Shown here piece after piece: positions 53,121-63,138 of a DNA stretch of 64,000 nt (position 1 is its first letter; every line of letters starts with the position of its first letter). The notes under the pieces were generated by a model, which was not told the origin of the DNA, did no database searches, and saw only the letters and a list, made by a program, of their open reading frames with translations. Where the stretch lies: assembly GCF_900015215.1 (NCBI RefSeq), contig NZ_LN555523.1, positions 668,912 through 732,911 on the forward strand, written 5' to 3'. Origin of the DNA: Romboutsia ilealis (GTDB lineage: Bacteria; Bacillota; Clostridia; Peptostreptococcales; Peptostreptococcaceae). The position numbers and the translations under genes are program-made.

Positions 53121-53638
53121 AATAGGTATTCTTTATGAAGTAACCAAGTATTATTTTCCCATTTGTATATACAAATATTATCAAAGTTACAATTAAAATC
53201 ACAAGGTATATAACTTACATAGTTTAATAAATCATTAAATATATTTTTTATTTTTTTTGAACTTATAGTAATATGAAATATTTTATTTTTACCATCTAGT
53301 TTATCAAAGTTTATATAATCAATACTACTCATAGAATCTATTAGATTATCATGAAGAATTTTGCCTTCTTTACTCATAATGACTTTCATAAATATAACCC
53401 TATCATCAAAATGGTCGTATCCTTTTATTTTATAAGGTGCAGAATAGTTTTCTTTGCTAAATTTATCTAAAGTATTTTCTAATTGTATTATATTATCGGT
53501 TTCAAATGGAGATTTAATAGTAAAATGCGCAGGAAGTTTAGATGATTTAGCATTGAATTTCTCATAGACTTCTTTTCTTAAATTATTATTAAAATTACCT
53601 GCTTCTCCTTTAACTACACTTACAACAACATATCTCAT
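53111..53638 (-). CDS. 2'-5' RNA ligase-like 2H phosphoesterase
   Basis: Protein of 175 residues. The two catalytic motifs are HFTIKSPF near residue 38 and HITISSKK near residue 122, matching HxTx of the 2H phosphoesterase superfamily. Members open or form 2',5' or cyclic phosphodiester bonds in RNA or nucleotides; the substrate is unknown. Start ATG 53638 has AGGAGT upstream. Confidence 0.8.
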   Translation of the reverse strand: MRYVVVSVVKGEAGNFNNNLRKEVYEKFNAKSSKLPAHFTIKSPFETDNIIQLENTLDKFSKENYSAPYKIKGYDHFDDRVIFMKVIMSKEGKILHDNLIDSMSSIDYINFDKLDGKNKIFHITISSKKIKNIFNDLLNYVSYIPCDFNCNFDNICIYKWENNTWLLHKEYLLKK

Positions 53639-53884
53639 AAACTACTCCTTTGTATCTAAATTTATGTACATAGTATAAATTATCATATTAAAATTTATAA
53701 CATATACATAAATATTATATACTTATAATATGATATAAATAAGTGAAAATATGAAGATTTTACAAATACAAAAAGTAAAATATAATTAAATATAAATTAT
53801 TTAGTAATAAAATAGTAATCAAAATTTAGGAAAATTAGTGTATAATTATCTTAAAATTAATTTAAATATTTTGGAGATGATAAA

Positions 53885-54556
53885 ATGAGCTTTATTAAAA
53901 GATTAAAAAATGTTATAGAAGCAAAAGCTAATAAGGTATTAGATAAACATGAAGATCCAATAGAAATGTTAGAACTTTCTATAAAGAAAAAAGAAGAATT
54001 ACTTACAAATGCTAAAAAGCAATGTGCAAACTTTATAGCTACAGTAGATAGTATAAGAGATGAGAAAAAAGCGCTAGAAGAAAAAATAAATAAATATGAA
54101 GAAGCTACTAAAGCAGCTATATTAAAAGAAGATACTGAAAAAGCACAATCATTTGTTAAGCAAAAGCTAGATTTACAAGAAAAGTTAAATCAAACTAATT
54201 CTAGAATAAAAGAACAAGACGATAAAATATCTTCTATAAAAGTTAAGATAGAAGAGTTAGAAATAGAAATATCTAAAATGAAGTCTAAAAAACAAGAGTT
54301 AGCAACAAGACTTGATGTTGCTGAGATAAATAATGAAATAAATGAAACATTATCAGGTCTTAATGATGACCATGGTATAAATTTAGATGAACTTGAAAAG
54401 AAAGTTTCTCAAAAAGAAAACTATGGAAAGGCTTTAGATGAGTTAAAACCTAAAAATGAAGATGAGTTATTAGATGAATATATAAAAAGTTCACCATCAG
54501 TTGATTCTAAAGTAGCTGAAGAATTAGAAAGAATAAAAGAACAAATGAAAAAATAG
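53885..54556 (+). CDS. pspA: PspA/IM30 family protein
   Basis: Protein of 223 residues, long helices throughout. The start SFIKRLKNVIEAKANKVLDK and the following EDPIEMLELSIKKKEELL are the amphipathic front of PspA/Vipp1, and the rest is a charged coiled coil ending in KVAEELERIKEQMKK. The family guards membrane integrity as large ESCRT-III-like assemblies. TTGGAGATG-type ribosome site before the ATG. First of three genes in one row. Confidence 0.92.
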   Translation: MSFIKRLKNVIEAKANKVLDKHEDPIEMLELSIKKKEELLTNAKKQCANFIATVDSIRDEKKALEEKINKYEEATKAAILKEDTEKAQSFVKQKLDLQEKLNQTNSRIKEQDDKISSIKVKIEELEIEISKMKSKKQELATRLDVAEINNEINETLSGLNDDHGINLDELEKKVSQKENYGKALDELKPKNEDELLDEYIKSSPSVDSKVAEELERIKEQMKK

Positions 54557-54636
54557 TATATTAAAGGTAGATGGTTTAAAGCTATCTACCTTTAATAATG
54601 TATAGAATGAATAGTTTGGTTTTAGAGGTGGTAAAT

Positions 54637-55311
54637 ATGGAAGATATAATATTAAATGAAAAAAATAAATACAATAAAGTATATACTGAATTAATGTTTT
54701 GTGTAGATGATTTAAGAAAAATGTTAGATACAGAGGAACTAGAAAAAAGAAGTTTTATAAGTAAAGTTGATACACTAAAAGATTATATTGAGTTTTTAGA
54801 TAACTTAGAAAAAGAAAGTAAAAAAGATAAGGGACTATTTAAAAAACTATTTAAAATAGAAAATGATCCAAGTCAAAAAATAAATAAGTATCTTACACTT
54901 GATAAGCGTAGAGATTTAGAAAAGATTGATAAATGCAGTAAGTGTGCATGTAGAAACTGTGTAAGTATTTGTAATATGAATCATTGCTTTAACTGTAGGG
55001 AAAAAGAGTATACAGCAAAATGTGATAAAGATACTACATTACTTACAAAAACTACTGATACAGTAGAGCTTTATCAAGGTGATGAGAAGTTTGTATTCAA
55101 TGTAGCAGGTTATTTAGTAGAAAAAGATGATAATGGAAACTTTAGTAGATATGTATATTTAATAGATAGCAAAGATTATGATAATCAGCATATATTAAAG
55201 TACTCGAAATTTAAAGGAGAAGAATCATATGATTCAGTTATAACTGATGGTACTCAAGATGAGTTAATTAGAATAAATGATAAATTTATAGAAATGGGGT
55301 TAAGAGTATAA
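54637..55311 (+). CDS. Hypothetical Cys-rich protein of the PspA operon
   Basis: Protein of 224 residues. A helical N-terminal part (to residue 95) is followed by a cluster of nine Cys in about 40 residues (CSKCACRNCVSICN, then HCFNCREKEYTAKC), probably binding zinc. The rest is a small globular domain with KFVFNVAGYLVEKDDNGNFS. ATG 54637 follows AGGTGG. It ends one nt before the next gene starts. I do not recognise a named family; the row pspA-this-membrane protein suggests a part in envelope stress. Confidence 0.7.
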   Translation: MEDIILNEKNKYNKVYTELMFCVDDLRKMLDTEELEKRSFISKVDTLKDYIEFLDNLEKESKKDKGLFKKLFKIENDPSQKINKYLTLDKRRDLEKIDKCSKCACRNCVSICNMNHCFNCREKEYTAKCDKDTTLLTKTTDTVELYQGDEKFVFNVAGYLVEKDDNGNFSRYVYLIDSKDYDNQHILKYSKFKGEESYDSVITDGTQDELIRINDKFIEMGLRV

Positions 55312-55312
55312 T

Positions 55313-55867
55313 ATGAGAAATAAGAAAATAAAGATAGCTTATCTTTTAACGACATTTATATTTTTATTTACTTACATAGGGGGATTATTAGGAAATATAA
55401 AATCTTATGCATATGATGATACTTATGTAGCATTAGTTTCTACAACTAAACCTAGTTCTGGAAGTTTTAAAAGTTCAACAAAAAGCTCAACGAAAAATTA
55501 TTCCACAAAGCCCAAAAGCACAATAAAGCCAGATTCGGGAAGTTTTTCTATAAAGCCAAATACTAGTAGTAACAATTCAGGTTCATCAAGTACAATAAAA
55601 CCAGATTCAGGAAGTTTTTCTACGACACCTAAAAATAATAATAGTAGTAATAATAATACTAACGCTAATAATGATTATGGTGATTATGGAGGAAGTAGAT
55701 CTAAGAAATCTATATTTGGAGGAAGTTACTACGGAGGATATAGTCCATTTAGAAGAGTCTTTTTTGGATATGGAGTAAGTTCATGGATTATGAAACTGGT
55801 AATGATTATAACTGTAATAGTAGTTATATACATTGTAATTGATTATATAAGAAGTAAGAGAGATTAA
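55313..55867 (+). CDS. Membrane protein with KPxSGSF repeats, PspA operon
   Basis: Protein of 184 residues. A signal/anchor helix at about 8-26 (IAYLLTTFIFLFTYIGGLL), a Ser/Lys/Asn-rich segment with three copies of a KPxSGSF unit (KPSSGSF, KPDSGSF, KPDSGSF), a Gly/Tyr-rich part (GGSYYGGYSPFRR), and a second membrane helix at about 157-177 followed by RSKRD. The middle should lie outside the cell. It could be the membrane partner that recruits PspA, but that is inference. Confidence 0.72.
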   Translation: MRNKKIKIAYLLTTFIFLFTYIGGLLGNIKSYAYDDTYVALVSTTKPSSGSFKSSTKSSTKNYSTKPKSTIKPDSGSFSIKPNTSSNNSGSSSTIKPDSGSFSTTPKNNNSSNNNTNANNDYGDYGGSRSKKSIFGGSYYGGYSPFRRVFFGYGVSSWIMKLVMIITVIVVIYIVIDYIRSKRD

Positions 55868-55886
55868 AACTTAATATTTATATAAT

Positions 55887-55934
55887 AAAAAATAAGTAGG
55901 ATAATTAATATAAAATTATATCTACTTATTTTTT
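55887..55934 (+). terminator. Bidirectional terminator
   Basis: AAAAAATAAGTAG pairs with CTACTTATTTTTT between the PspA operon and the convergent amidase gene. Confidence 0.82.
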
Positions 55935-55948
55935 ATAAAATTTAAAGT

Positions 55949-56749
55949 TTATTTTACGTAAACACCGGAAACATATCCGTATCTACCATTGTATTCTATT
56001 TTATGCCAATCAAATTTTGTATCTATGACCTTAACTTTAGTTCCCTTTGGTAATTTACCTATAACTTTAAAGTTTTTTCCTCTATTACTCATGATATTTA
56101 CAGTATTTAAAACGGTAGCATATTTAGATGAACCAGAGATATTGAAATATTTTTTTATACCATCAACTATACCATTAACTACTTTATCTTGATATTCATC
56201 AGTACTTAATTTATATCCTTCAGATGAATTTGATATAAAACCACATTCTAAAAGAATAGATGGTTTTTGGTTATCTCTTAATACTTGTAAGTTTTTTGTT
56301 TTTATATTTCGATCATTTGCATTTGTATAATTTACAACGCTTTTATGGATAGTAGTTGCTAAATCTTTATTTTTAGCACCCATATAATAAGTTTCTATAC
56401 CATTTGCATTTTTATTTAAAGATGCATTTTGATGTATTGAAATAAACATATCTGCATCAGAATTATTTGATTTTATTGCTCGTTTTGATAATGATATATA
56501 TGAGTCATCATCTCTACTCATTTCAACCTTTATACCTTCATCTATTAATTTATCTTCTAACTTTTGCGCAATTTGCAAGTTAATAGCATCTTCGAAATAC
56601 CCATTATGAGTACTTCCATTATCTTTACCCCCATGACCTGCATCTATAAATACTTTGTAGCTTGCTGCATTTGATATTATAAAATTTGATGCAAGTATTG
56701 TTGTTAATATAGATGCTGATGCAATTTTTTTTAATGTCTTATTTATCAA
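55949..56749 (-). CDS. N-acetylmuramoyl-L-alanine amidase with SH3 domain
   Basis: Protein of 266 residues. A signal peptide (residues 1-30) is followed by an Amidase_3 zinc domain with FIDAGHGGKDNGSTHNGYFE, INLQIAQKLED, MFISIHQNAS and PSILLECGFISN, the zinc ligands and catalytic Glu. The last 60 residues are a bacterial SH3 domain (TVLNTVNIMSNRGKNFKVIG and WHKIEYNGRYGYVSGVYV) for wall binding. It cuts stem peptides from peptidoglycan outside the cell. GGAGG before ATG 56749. Confidence 0.93.
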   Translation of the reverse strand: MINKTLKKIASASILTTILASNFIISNAASYKVFIDAGHGGKDNGSTHNGYFEDAINLQIAQKLEDKLIDEGIKVEMSRDDDSYISLSKRAIKSNNSDADMFISIHQNASLNKNANGIETYYMGAKNKDLATTIHKSVVNYTNANDRNIKTKNLQVLRDNQKPSILLECGFISNSSEGYKLSTDEYQDKVVNGIVDGIKKYFNISGSSKYATVLNTVNIMSNRGKNFKVIGKLPKGTKVKVIDTKFDWHKIEYNGRYGYVSGVYVK

Positions 56750-56935
56750 AATATACCTCCTATATATGTAAATTATTTCATATATATTATATATATGAAC
56801 AAGGTATATTTCAACATTTTATGTTTAATGATTAAAGTAAATATAATTTTAGGTATAAAGGAAAAACTAAGATATAAATAAGTTAATTTAATAAATTTAT
56901 AAAAAGTTATTGAAAATATAAAATAAATACTTTAA

Positions 56936-56953
56936 TATACCTATATAGGGTAT
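56936..56953 (+). promoter_or_regulatory. Candidate copper-repressor (CsoR/CopY-type) operator before copA
   Basis: TATACCTATATAGGGTAT, close to the palindrome TACCC-N4-6-GGGTA recognised by CsoR proteins. It lies 34 nt before copA. No regulator gene is seen in the window. Confidence 0.45.
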
Positions 56954-56986
56954 GTGGGATATCAAAATAATTAAAGGAGATACGAT

Positions 56987-59473
56987 ATGCTAAATAATAA
57001 AGAAACGTATAAAATAGGTGGTATGACATGTGCATCTTGTGCAAAAGCTGTAGAAAGAGTAACTAAAAAATTAGATGGCGTAGAAAATGTAAGTGTAAAT
57101 ATTGCAACTGAAAAGCTTAATATAGAATATGATAAGCAAAAAGTAAGTTTTGATGATATAAAATCAGCAATAGAAAAAGCCGGATATTCAATAATTGAAG
57201 ACCACAAAAATACTTTAGAAATCAAAATAGGAGGCATGACATGTGCATCTTGTGCCAAGGCTGTAGAAAGAGCTACAAAAAAATTAGATGGAGTAGAAAA
57301 TGCAAGTGTAAATATTGCAACGGAAAAAGCAAATATAGAGTACGATTCATCTAAGGTTAAGTTATCACAGATAAAATCAGCAATAGAAAAAGCAGGGTAT
57401 TCTATAATTGAAGAAAAGAAAGAAGCACTAGTAGATGAAGATAAAATAAGAAAAGAAAAAGAGATGAAAACTTTATTTACTAAATTTATAATAGCGGTAG
57501 GATTTTCTATTCCACTATTTTACATAGCAATGGGACCTATGATATCAAAGCCTTTTGGTCCTTGGCCAGTTCCAAGTATTATAGATCCGATGATGAATCC
57601 ATTAAATTATGCACTTATACAAATGATATTAGTAATTCCAGTAATGATGGCGGGTTATAAGTTTTACATAAATGGATTTAAATCACTTATCAATAAAAAT
57701 CCAAATATGGATACACTCGTTGCAATAGGAACATCAGCAGCATTTTTATATAGTGTGTATACAACATTTAAAATAGCAACTACTACTAGGGAAGTGGGAC
57801 ATGGACATCATCAATTATACTTTGAAAGTGCAGGTATAATAATTGCTTTAATATTACTTGGGAAATATTTAGAATCAAGATCTAAAGGAAAAACAGGAGA
57901 AGCTATAAAAAAACTTATGGGACTTCAACCTAAAACTGCATTAATTATAAAAGGAAATCAAGAAGTAGAAATACCAATAGATGAAGTTGAAGTAGGAGAT
58001 ATAATAATAGTAAAACCAGGTAGTAAAATACCAGTTGATGGTATTGTTGTAGAAGGACATACATCAGTTGATGAATCTATGCTTACTGGTGAGAGTATAC
58101 CAGTTGAAAAAAATGTTGGAGATAATGTAACTGGAGCAAGTATAAATAAAAATGGTGTTATTAAATTTAGAGCAGAAAAAGTAGGTTCAGATACTGCACT
58201 TGCCCAAATCATAAAGCTTGTTGAAGATGCTCAAGGTAAAAAAGCTCCAATAGCAGCACTTGCAGATACTGTATCTGGATACTTTGTACCAGCAGTTATA
58301 ATAATATCTTTGGTGTCAGCAGCACTTTGGTTTATAGTTGGAAATAAGGATTTAGAATTCGTTCTTACAATATTTATATCAGTGCTTGTAATAGCATGCC
58401 CTTGTGCACTGGGTCTTGCTACACCAACAGCAATAATGGTTGGAACTGGTAAAGGTGCAGAAAATGGAATACTTATAAAAGGTGGAGAAGCTTTAGAATT
58501 GGCACATAAAGTAGATACTGTAATATTTGACAAAACAGGTACAATAACAGAAGGAAAACCAACTGTTACAGATATAATAACAACTAATAATGTAGATGAG
58601 AGATACTTACTTCAATTAGCGTCAAGTGCTGAAAAAGGTTCAGAACATCCACTTGGAGAAGCTATAGTAAAATACGGAGAAGAAAGTAATATTGAATTTA
58701 AGAAAGTAGAAAATTTCAAAGCTATACCAGGGCACGGTATAGAGGTTACAATAGATGGCGATATAGTATTACTTGGAAATAAAAAACTTATGAATGATAA
58801 AAATATAGATTTAGGAGACTTAGAATTAAAATCTGATGAATTAGCATCACTTGGAAAAACTCCTATGTATATAGTAGTAGATAATACTTTATGTGGAATA
58901 ATAGCAGTGGCAGATACTGTTAAAGAAAATAGTAAAAAAGCTATAGAAAAGCTTCATGAAATGGGAATAAAAGTAGCTATGGTTACAGGTGACAACCAAA
59001 AAACGGCAGATGCTATAGCAAAAGAAGTTGGAATAGATATAGTAGTTTCAGAAGTTTTACCAAAAGATAAATCTAATGAAGTTAAAAAACTTCAAGAAAA
59101 AGGTAAATTTGTTGCAATGGTTGGAGACGGCATAAATGATGCTCCTGCGCTAGCTCAAGCAGATATTGGTATAGCTATAGGAAGTGGTACAGATGTTGCA
59201 ATGGAATCAGCAGACATTGTACTAATGAAGAGTGACTTAATGGATGTACCAACGGCTATAAAGCTAAGTCATGAAACTATAAAAAATATTAAGCAAAATT
59301 TATTCTGGGCATTTGGATATAACACTATAGGTATACCTATAGCAGCAGGAGTTTTATATATATTTGGTGGACCTCTTTTAAACCCAATGTTTGCAGCAGC
59401 TGCTATGAGTTTAAGTTCTGTGTCGGTTGTTACTAATGCACTTAGGCTTAAAAATTTTAAAGGATATAGGTAA
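56987..59473 (+). CDS. copA: Copper-exporting P-type ATPase
   Basis: Protein of 828 residues. Two HMA domains at 8-72 and 78-145 each carry GGMTCASC and are near copies of each other. Then eight membrane helices with the metal site [11 protein letters not shown], the actuator LTGESIP, the phosphorylation site [18 protein letters not shown] of the nucleotide domain, and [14 protein letters not shown]. It exports Cu(I) with ATP. AAGGAGA before the ATG. The chaperone copZ is at 9891. Confidence 0.96.
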   Translation: MLNNKETYKIGGMTCASCAKAVERVTKKLDGVENVSVNIATEKLNIEYDKQKVSFDDIKSAIEKAGYSIIEDHKNTLEIKIGGMTCASCAKAVERATKKLDGVENASVNIATEKANIEYDSSKVKLSQIKSAIEKAGYSIIEEKKEALVDEDKIRKEKEMKTLFTKFIIAVGFSIPLFYIAMGPMISKPFGPWPVPSIIDPMMNPLNYALIQMILVIPVMMAGYKFYINGFKSLINKNPNMDTLVAIGTSAAFLYSVYTTFKIATTTREVGHGHHQLYFESAGIIIALILLGKYLESRSKGKTGEAIKKLMGLQPKTALIIKGNQEVEIPIDEVEVGDIIIVKPGSKIPVDGIVVEGHTSVDESMLTGESIPVEKNVGDNVTGASINKNGVIKFRAEKVGSDTALAQIIKLVEDAQGKKAPIAALADTVSGYFVPAVIIISLVSAALWFIVGNKDLEFVLTIFISVLVIACPCALGLATPTAIMVGTGKGAENGILIKGGEALELAHKVDTVIFDKTGTITEGKPTVTDIITTNNVDERYLLQLASSAEKGSEHPLGEAIVKYGEESNIEFKKVENFKAIPGHGIEVTIDGDIVLLGNKKLMNDKNIDLGDLELKSDELASLGKTPMYIVVDNTLCGIIAVADTVKENSKKAIEKLHEMGIKVAMVTGDNQKTADAIAKEVGIDIVVSEVLPKDKSNEVKKLQEKGKFVAMVGDGINDAPALAQADIGIAIGSGTDVAMESADIVLMKSDLMDVPTAIKLSHETIKNIKQNLFWAFGYNTIGIPIAAGVLYIFGGPLLNPMFAAAAMSLSSVSVVTNALRLKNFKGYR

Positions 59474-59511
59474 TAAGAGATAGATATAAATTTTAATGAT
59501 TAAGATACAAG

Positions 59512-59553
59512 AATAGGTATTATCAGAGTTTTATGGTAATATCTATTTTTTAT
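59512..59553 (+). terminator. Terminator after copA
   Basis: AATAGGTATTATC pairs, with wobble, with GGTAATATCTATT and ends in TTTTTTATT. Confidence 0.6.
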
Positions 59554-59624
59554 TATAAACAGTTTACACTGTTAAAAAATTCATATATATAAGAATATAT
59601 TTATATGATTAAAAAATTTTATAT

Positions 59625-59717
59625 ATGGGATAAAAATTAGAAGATATAAAGGAAAGAGTTGAAAAATTAGTAGAATTAAATCATATTCAAAATTCAAATT
59701 TAATATATCCAGATTAA
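59625..59717 (+). pseudogene. Spo0E-like phosphatase fragment, tentative
   Basis: The short frame EDIKERVEKLVELNHIQNSN followed by LIYPD, then a stop, then VLKI, looks like the front of a Spo0E-family protein (usually 50-60 residues with a later SQELD motif). The ATG at 59625 is out of frame, a TAA sits where a codon is expected, and the SQELD part is missing; the IS982 element begins 21 nt later. Spo0E proteins dephosphorylate Spo0A-P. Low certainty because of the small size. Confidence 0.4.
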
Positions 59718-59738
59718 GTACTAAAAATATATTAATTA

Positions 59739-60861
59739 ACTCGTTGTGCTAGTTAAATTTTTCAATAATAAAACTCCAACAAATATAGTATCCTAAGATT
59801 ATCTCTACTATTCTAAAGGAGGATTATATATGCTAGAGTTTAATAATTATTATATCCAAGATCAAAAAAATTTAACTGATTTATTTACAAATATATTTGT
59901 AATTATAGATGATATATATAATGAGATTATACCTATAACTGTAAGTAATAGACGTAATATAAAAGATAGCAAACTTTCTGATAGTGAGATAATCACTATT
60001 AGCATAGTTGGTGAACTTTTAACTATTGATTCTGAAAAAGCATTCTTTAGTTTGCTTAAAAGGGAATATAAAAATCTATTTCCAAAGATAGGAGATAGAA
60101 CGAGATTCAACAGAACTAAAAGAAACTTATATTGGGTAATATCTAAAATAAGAGAGCATATTTCTTTATTTATGCAATCTTATTCTAACAATATAAGAAT
60201 TGTAGATAGTATGCCTATTCCAGTATGTGAATTTGGTAGAGCACATTTTAGTAAATGCTTTAAAGGCGAAGCCTCTTATGGTAGATGTCCTTCAAAAAAA
60301 CAAACTTATTTTGGATTTAAATTTCATGCTCTTACTACAATAGATGGATTTTTATCTGATTATATTATAACTCCAGCTAATGTAGATGATAGAAATGCAG
60401 TATGGGATTTATGTGATAAATATAAATCTATTTCTATTATTGGTGATAAAGGGTATGTAAATAAAAGGCTAACGCCTGAACTGAAAGTTGAAAAGGATAT
60501 AAATCTATTATTTTTAAAGCGCGGAAATAGTAAAGATAATTATCCCAAAGATATAAGACAATTGATATTTAAAGCTAGAAGAAGGATAGAAACTAGTTTT
60601 TCTCAGTTGGCAGAACAATTAAATTTGAATAAAGTAAAAAGTAAATCAATGTTAGGATTTATAACTAGAACTTCAATAAAAGTTTTAGCTCATAATATAT
60701 CATTTCTAATAAACAAATTAATGGGAAATGAAGATTCTATATCTAAAATAAAAAGATTAGTATTTGGATAAAAATTACAAATACTAATCTTTCATAGGAT
60801 ATTCTTTTTTGCACAATTTAAATTCCTTTATTTGGAAAAATAATTAACTAGCACAACAGAT
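59739..60861 (+). mobile_element. IS982-family insertion sequence, complete
   Basis: 1123-bp element. Left end ACTCGTTGTGCTAGTTAA and right end, read inward, ATCTGTTGTGCTAGTTAA form inverted repeats (15 of 18 identical). The direct repeat TAATTA flanks it (59733-59738 and 60862-60867). It holds one intact transposase gene, so it may be active. Its ends are shared by the MITE at 36650-36772. Confidence 0.92.
59830..60771 (+). CDS. IS982-family transposase
   Basis: Protein of 313 residues of the DDE type. Catalytic acidic residues are Asp in RIVDSMPIPVCEF, Asp in IIGDKGYVNKRL and Glu in ARRRIETSFSQLAEQLNL. The N-terminal part (KLSDSEIITISIVGELL) is usual for the IS982 family. Length is normal and the frame is intact. 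GGAGG before ATG. Confidence 0.93.
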   Translation: MLEFNNYYIQDQKNLTDLFTNIFVIIDDIYNEIIPITVSNRRNIKDSKLSDSEIITISIVGELLTIDSEKAFFSLLKREYKNLFPKIGDRTRFNRTKRNLYWVISKIREHISLFMQSYSNNIRIVDSMPIPVCEFGRAHFSKCFKGEASYGRCPSKKQTYFGFKFHALTTIDGFLSDYIITPANVDDRNAVWDLCDKYKSISIIGDKGYVNKRLTPELKVEKDINLLFLKRGNSKDNYPKDIRQLIFKARRRIETSFSQLAEQLNLNKVKSKSMLGFITRTSIKVLAHNISFLINKLMGNEDSISKIKRLVFG

Positions 60862-61025
60862 TAATTATTATTGAAATTTAAAGCTATAAAAATATTATTA
60901 AAAAATAAAAAAGTTTTATAATAAGGTATTATCAGAATAAATTTGCTATATATTATTAGTTCACACTAAATTCATAAAAGTAGGATAAAATATTTATATT
61001 AGCTAAAGAAAAAGGAGATAAAAAA

Positions 61026-61694
61026 ATGAATGCATCGATATTAGTTATAGAAGATGATAGTAGTATACAAGAACTTATAGTAGAATTTTTAGGATCGCAA
61101 GGATATAATGTGGATTTTGCAAGTGATGGATTAGAAGGAATATCTAAATTTAAGCAAGGAAATTACGACTTAATAATATTAGATATAATGATGCCGAATT
61201 TAGATGGATATTCAGTTTGTAAAATGATTAGACAAAATTCTAAAGTACCGATAATATTTTTAAGCGCACTAAATGAAGAAGAAAATCAAGTAAAAGGATT
61301 TGAATTAGAATGCGATGATTACATAACTAAACCATTTTCATTTAATATTTTAATAAAAAGGGTAGAAGCTGTTTTAAGGAGAAGTTTAAAAATAACTAGT
61401 GAAGAATCATTATGTTTTGAAGATTTAAAACTTAATTTAAATACATATACAGTTGAAGTAGAAGGGGAGACCATAGAACTTACATTAAAAGAATTTAATA
61501 TATTAAAGACATTAATAGAAAAGTATCCTCAAGTTATAACGAGAGAAGGACTGCTTGATTCGATATGGGGATATGATTACTATGGAGATACAAGAATAGT
61601 TGATGCTCATATAAAAAACTTAAGAAAGAAAATTAAGTTACAATATATAAAAACTGTAAAGGGTATAGGGTATACACTTGAAAAGATTATTTAA
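61026..61694 (+). CDS. OmpR/PhoB-family response regulator
   Basis: Protein of 222 residues. Receiver domain (1-115) with acidic pocket VIEDDSS, phosphorylated Asp in LIILDIMMPNLDGY, Ser in IIFLSA and Lys in DDYITKPFS. C-terminal winged helix (130-222) with LTLKEFNILKTLIEKYPQVI, then DTRIVDAHIKNLRKKI and GIGYTL. It overlaps the kinase gene by 17 nt. Target genes are unknown. AAAGGAGA before the ATG. Confidence 0.93.
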   Translation: MNASILVIEDDSSIQELIVEFLGSQGYNVDFASDGLEGISKFKQGNYDLIILDIMMPNLDGYSVCKMIRQNSKVPIIFLSALNEEENQVKGFELECDDYITKPFSFNILIKRVEAVLRRSLKITSEESLCFEDLKLNLNTYTVEVEGETIELTLKEFNILKTLIEKYPQVITREGLLDSIWGYDYYGDTRIVDAHIKNLRKKIKLQYIKTVKGIGYTLEKII

Positions 61695-62955
61695 TAGATT
61701 AGAAAATATAAATATAAAGTATAAGTTATTTTTAATAACAACAGGGCTTTTAGTAGTGCTTGCTATGATAATATATATGATATTATATTTTTTACTGCCT
61801 ACATATTATCATAAGTATAAAATAGACCTTTTAGATAAAAGTGTAAGTGAAGTATGTGAAAATTCACCTAGACATAATACAAATTATTTACAAGAAAGAT
61901 TATATTATATGTCTAAAAATCAAAATTTATCGATTGTATTAAAAAATCGTAATGGCAAAATATTATATGGGAAAAATGAAATTGTAATATCAAGATATAG
62001 TAAATATATACTAGGAAAAACTCCAGATGATGAATATCATGTAACCGTTCCTATATATACTAATGACTCTATAGCTCCTTATACGCTGGATATAGTAATG
62101 CCTCTACAACCTATAGATGAGGCTAATCAAGTTATAAGAAAATTAATGCCATTTATATTAATAGTTGCACTTTTAATAGGGGCAATAGGGGCATATATTT
62201 ATTCAAAGGTAATAACAAAGCCACTTATACAAATTATAGAAAGTGAGAGAGAGGCCGAAAATAGAAGGAAAGACTTTGTAGCGACAATATCTCATGAACT
62301 AAAAACTCCTATAACTATAATTAGCGGTCAACTTGAAGGTATGATGTATAATATTGGAAAATATAAAGATAGAGATACATATCTAAAAAAATCATATGAA
62401 TCAACACAAGAATTAAGAGATTTAGTTAATGAAATGATAGAAGTGTCAAAGCATGAAATATTAGAATCAGACTTAGCATTAACGAAAGTTAATTTAAGCA
62501 GTCTTTTAGAAAAACTTATAAAAAAACATCAGTTTTTGATAGAAGAAAAGAATATGAATGTAATACTTAAAATAGAAAATGACGTTTATATAAAGTGTGA
62601 TGAATCAAGAATTGAGAAAGCTATAAATAATATAATAATAAATGGAATAAAGTACTCTCCAAAAGATGAAAATTTAATAGTAAGACTTTATAAGAAGAAC
62701 TATAAAAATAGTAGAAAAAATAACCAATATAGAGCATATTTGGAAATAGAGAATACTGGTGTTACTATAGATAAAAAATACTTAAGTCAGATATTTAATC
62801 CATTTTTTAGAATAGAAAAATCTAGATCAAGAAAAACTGGAGGAAGTGGTTTAGGATTATATCTAGTAAGTCAAATACTTAAATCTCATGGATATTATCA
62901 TAGTTTAAAGAATAAAGAAAATTCTGTAGTATTTACTATTGAGTTTAAAAATTAG
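61678..62955 (+). CDS. Sensor histidine kinase
   Basis: Protein of 425 residues. Two membrane helices (about 18-40 and 157-180) enclose an extracellular sensor part of about 115 residues. HisKA has VATISHELKTPITIISGQ; the ATPase domain has NNIIINGIKYSPKD (N box) and TGGSGLGLYLVSQI (G box). It pairs with the response regulator at 61026. Start TTG 61678 within the end of the regulator gene. The signal is unknown; the next genes are convergent, so no target is adjacent. Confidence 0.92.
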   Translation: MKRLFNRLENINIKYKLFLITTGLLVVLAMIIYMILYFLLPTYYHKYKIDLLDKSVSEVCENSPRHNTNYLQERLYYMSKNQNLSIVLKNRNGKILYGKNEIVISRYSKYILGKTPDDEYHVTVPIYTNDSIAPYTLDIVMPLQPIDEANQVIRKLMPFILIVALLIGAIGAYIYSKVITKPLIQIIESEREAENRRKDFVATISHELKTPITIISGQLEGMMYNIGKYKDRDTYLKKSYESTQELRDLVNEMIEVSKHEILESDLALTKVNLSSLLEKLIKKHQFLIEEKNMNVILKIENDVYIKCDESRIEKAINNIIINGIKYSPKDENLIVRLYKKNYKNSRKNNQYRAYLEIENTGVTIDKKYLSQIFNPFFRIEKSRSRKTGGSGLGLYLVSQILKSHGYYHSLKNKENSVVFTIEFKN

Positions 62956-63060
62956 ATTTCAAGAACTATTCACAAAAAACTCATATTAAATTCATAAAAA
63001 AGAGTTATTATATAACTAAAGAAAGAACTAACTTAAAAACTATAATATAATACCCTATTG

Positions 63061-63101
63061 TAAAATAAACCCCACGAACATCCTCCACAATGTTTATTTT
63101 G
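63061..63101 (+). promoter_or_regulatory. Hairpin between convergent genes
   Basis: TAAAATAAAC pairs with GTTTATTTTG around a C-rich loop (CCCACGAACATCCTCCACAA). The loop contains CATCCTCCA, which read on the other strand is a ribosome-site-like TGGAGGATG. No gene uses it. Confidence 0.4.
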
Positions 63102-63102
63102 C

Positions 63103-63138
63103 AAAAAAAACCCATAATTAAATTTTATGGGTTTTTTT
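63103..63138 (-). terminator. Bidirectional terminator
   Basis: AAAAAACCCATAA pairs with TTATGGGTTTTTT. It overlaps the last codons of the permease half gene on the minus strand and can also end the kinase transcript. Confidence 0.8.

Noticed and set aside
54598..54636. Longer start for the Cys-rich PspA-operon protein
   Set aside because: The earlier ATG has no ribosome site, while AGGTGG stands just before ATG 54637.
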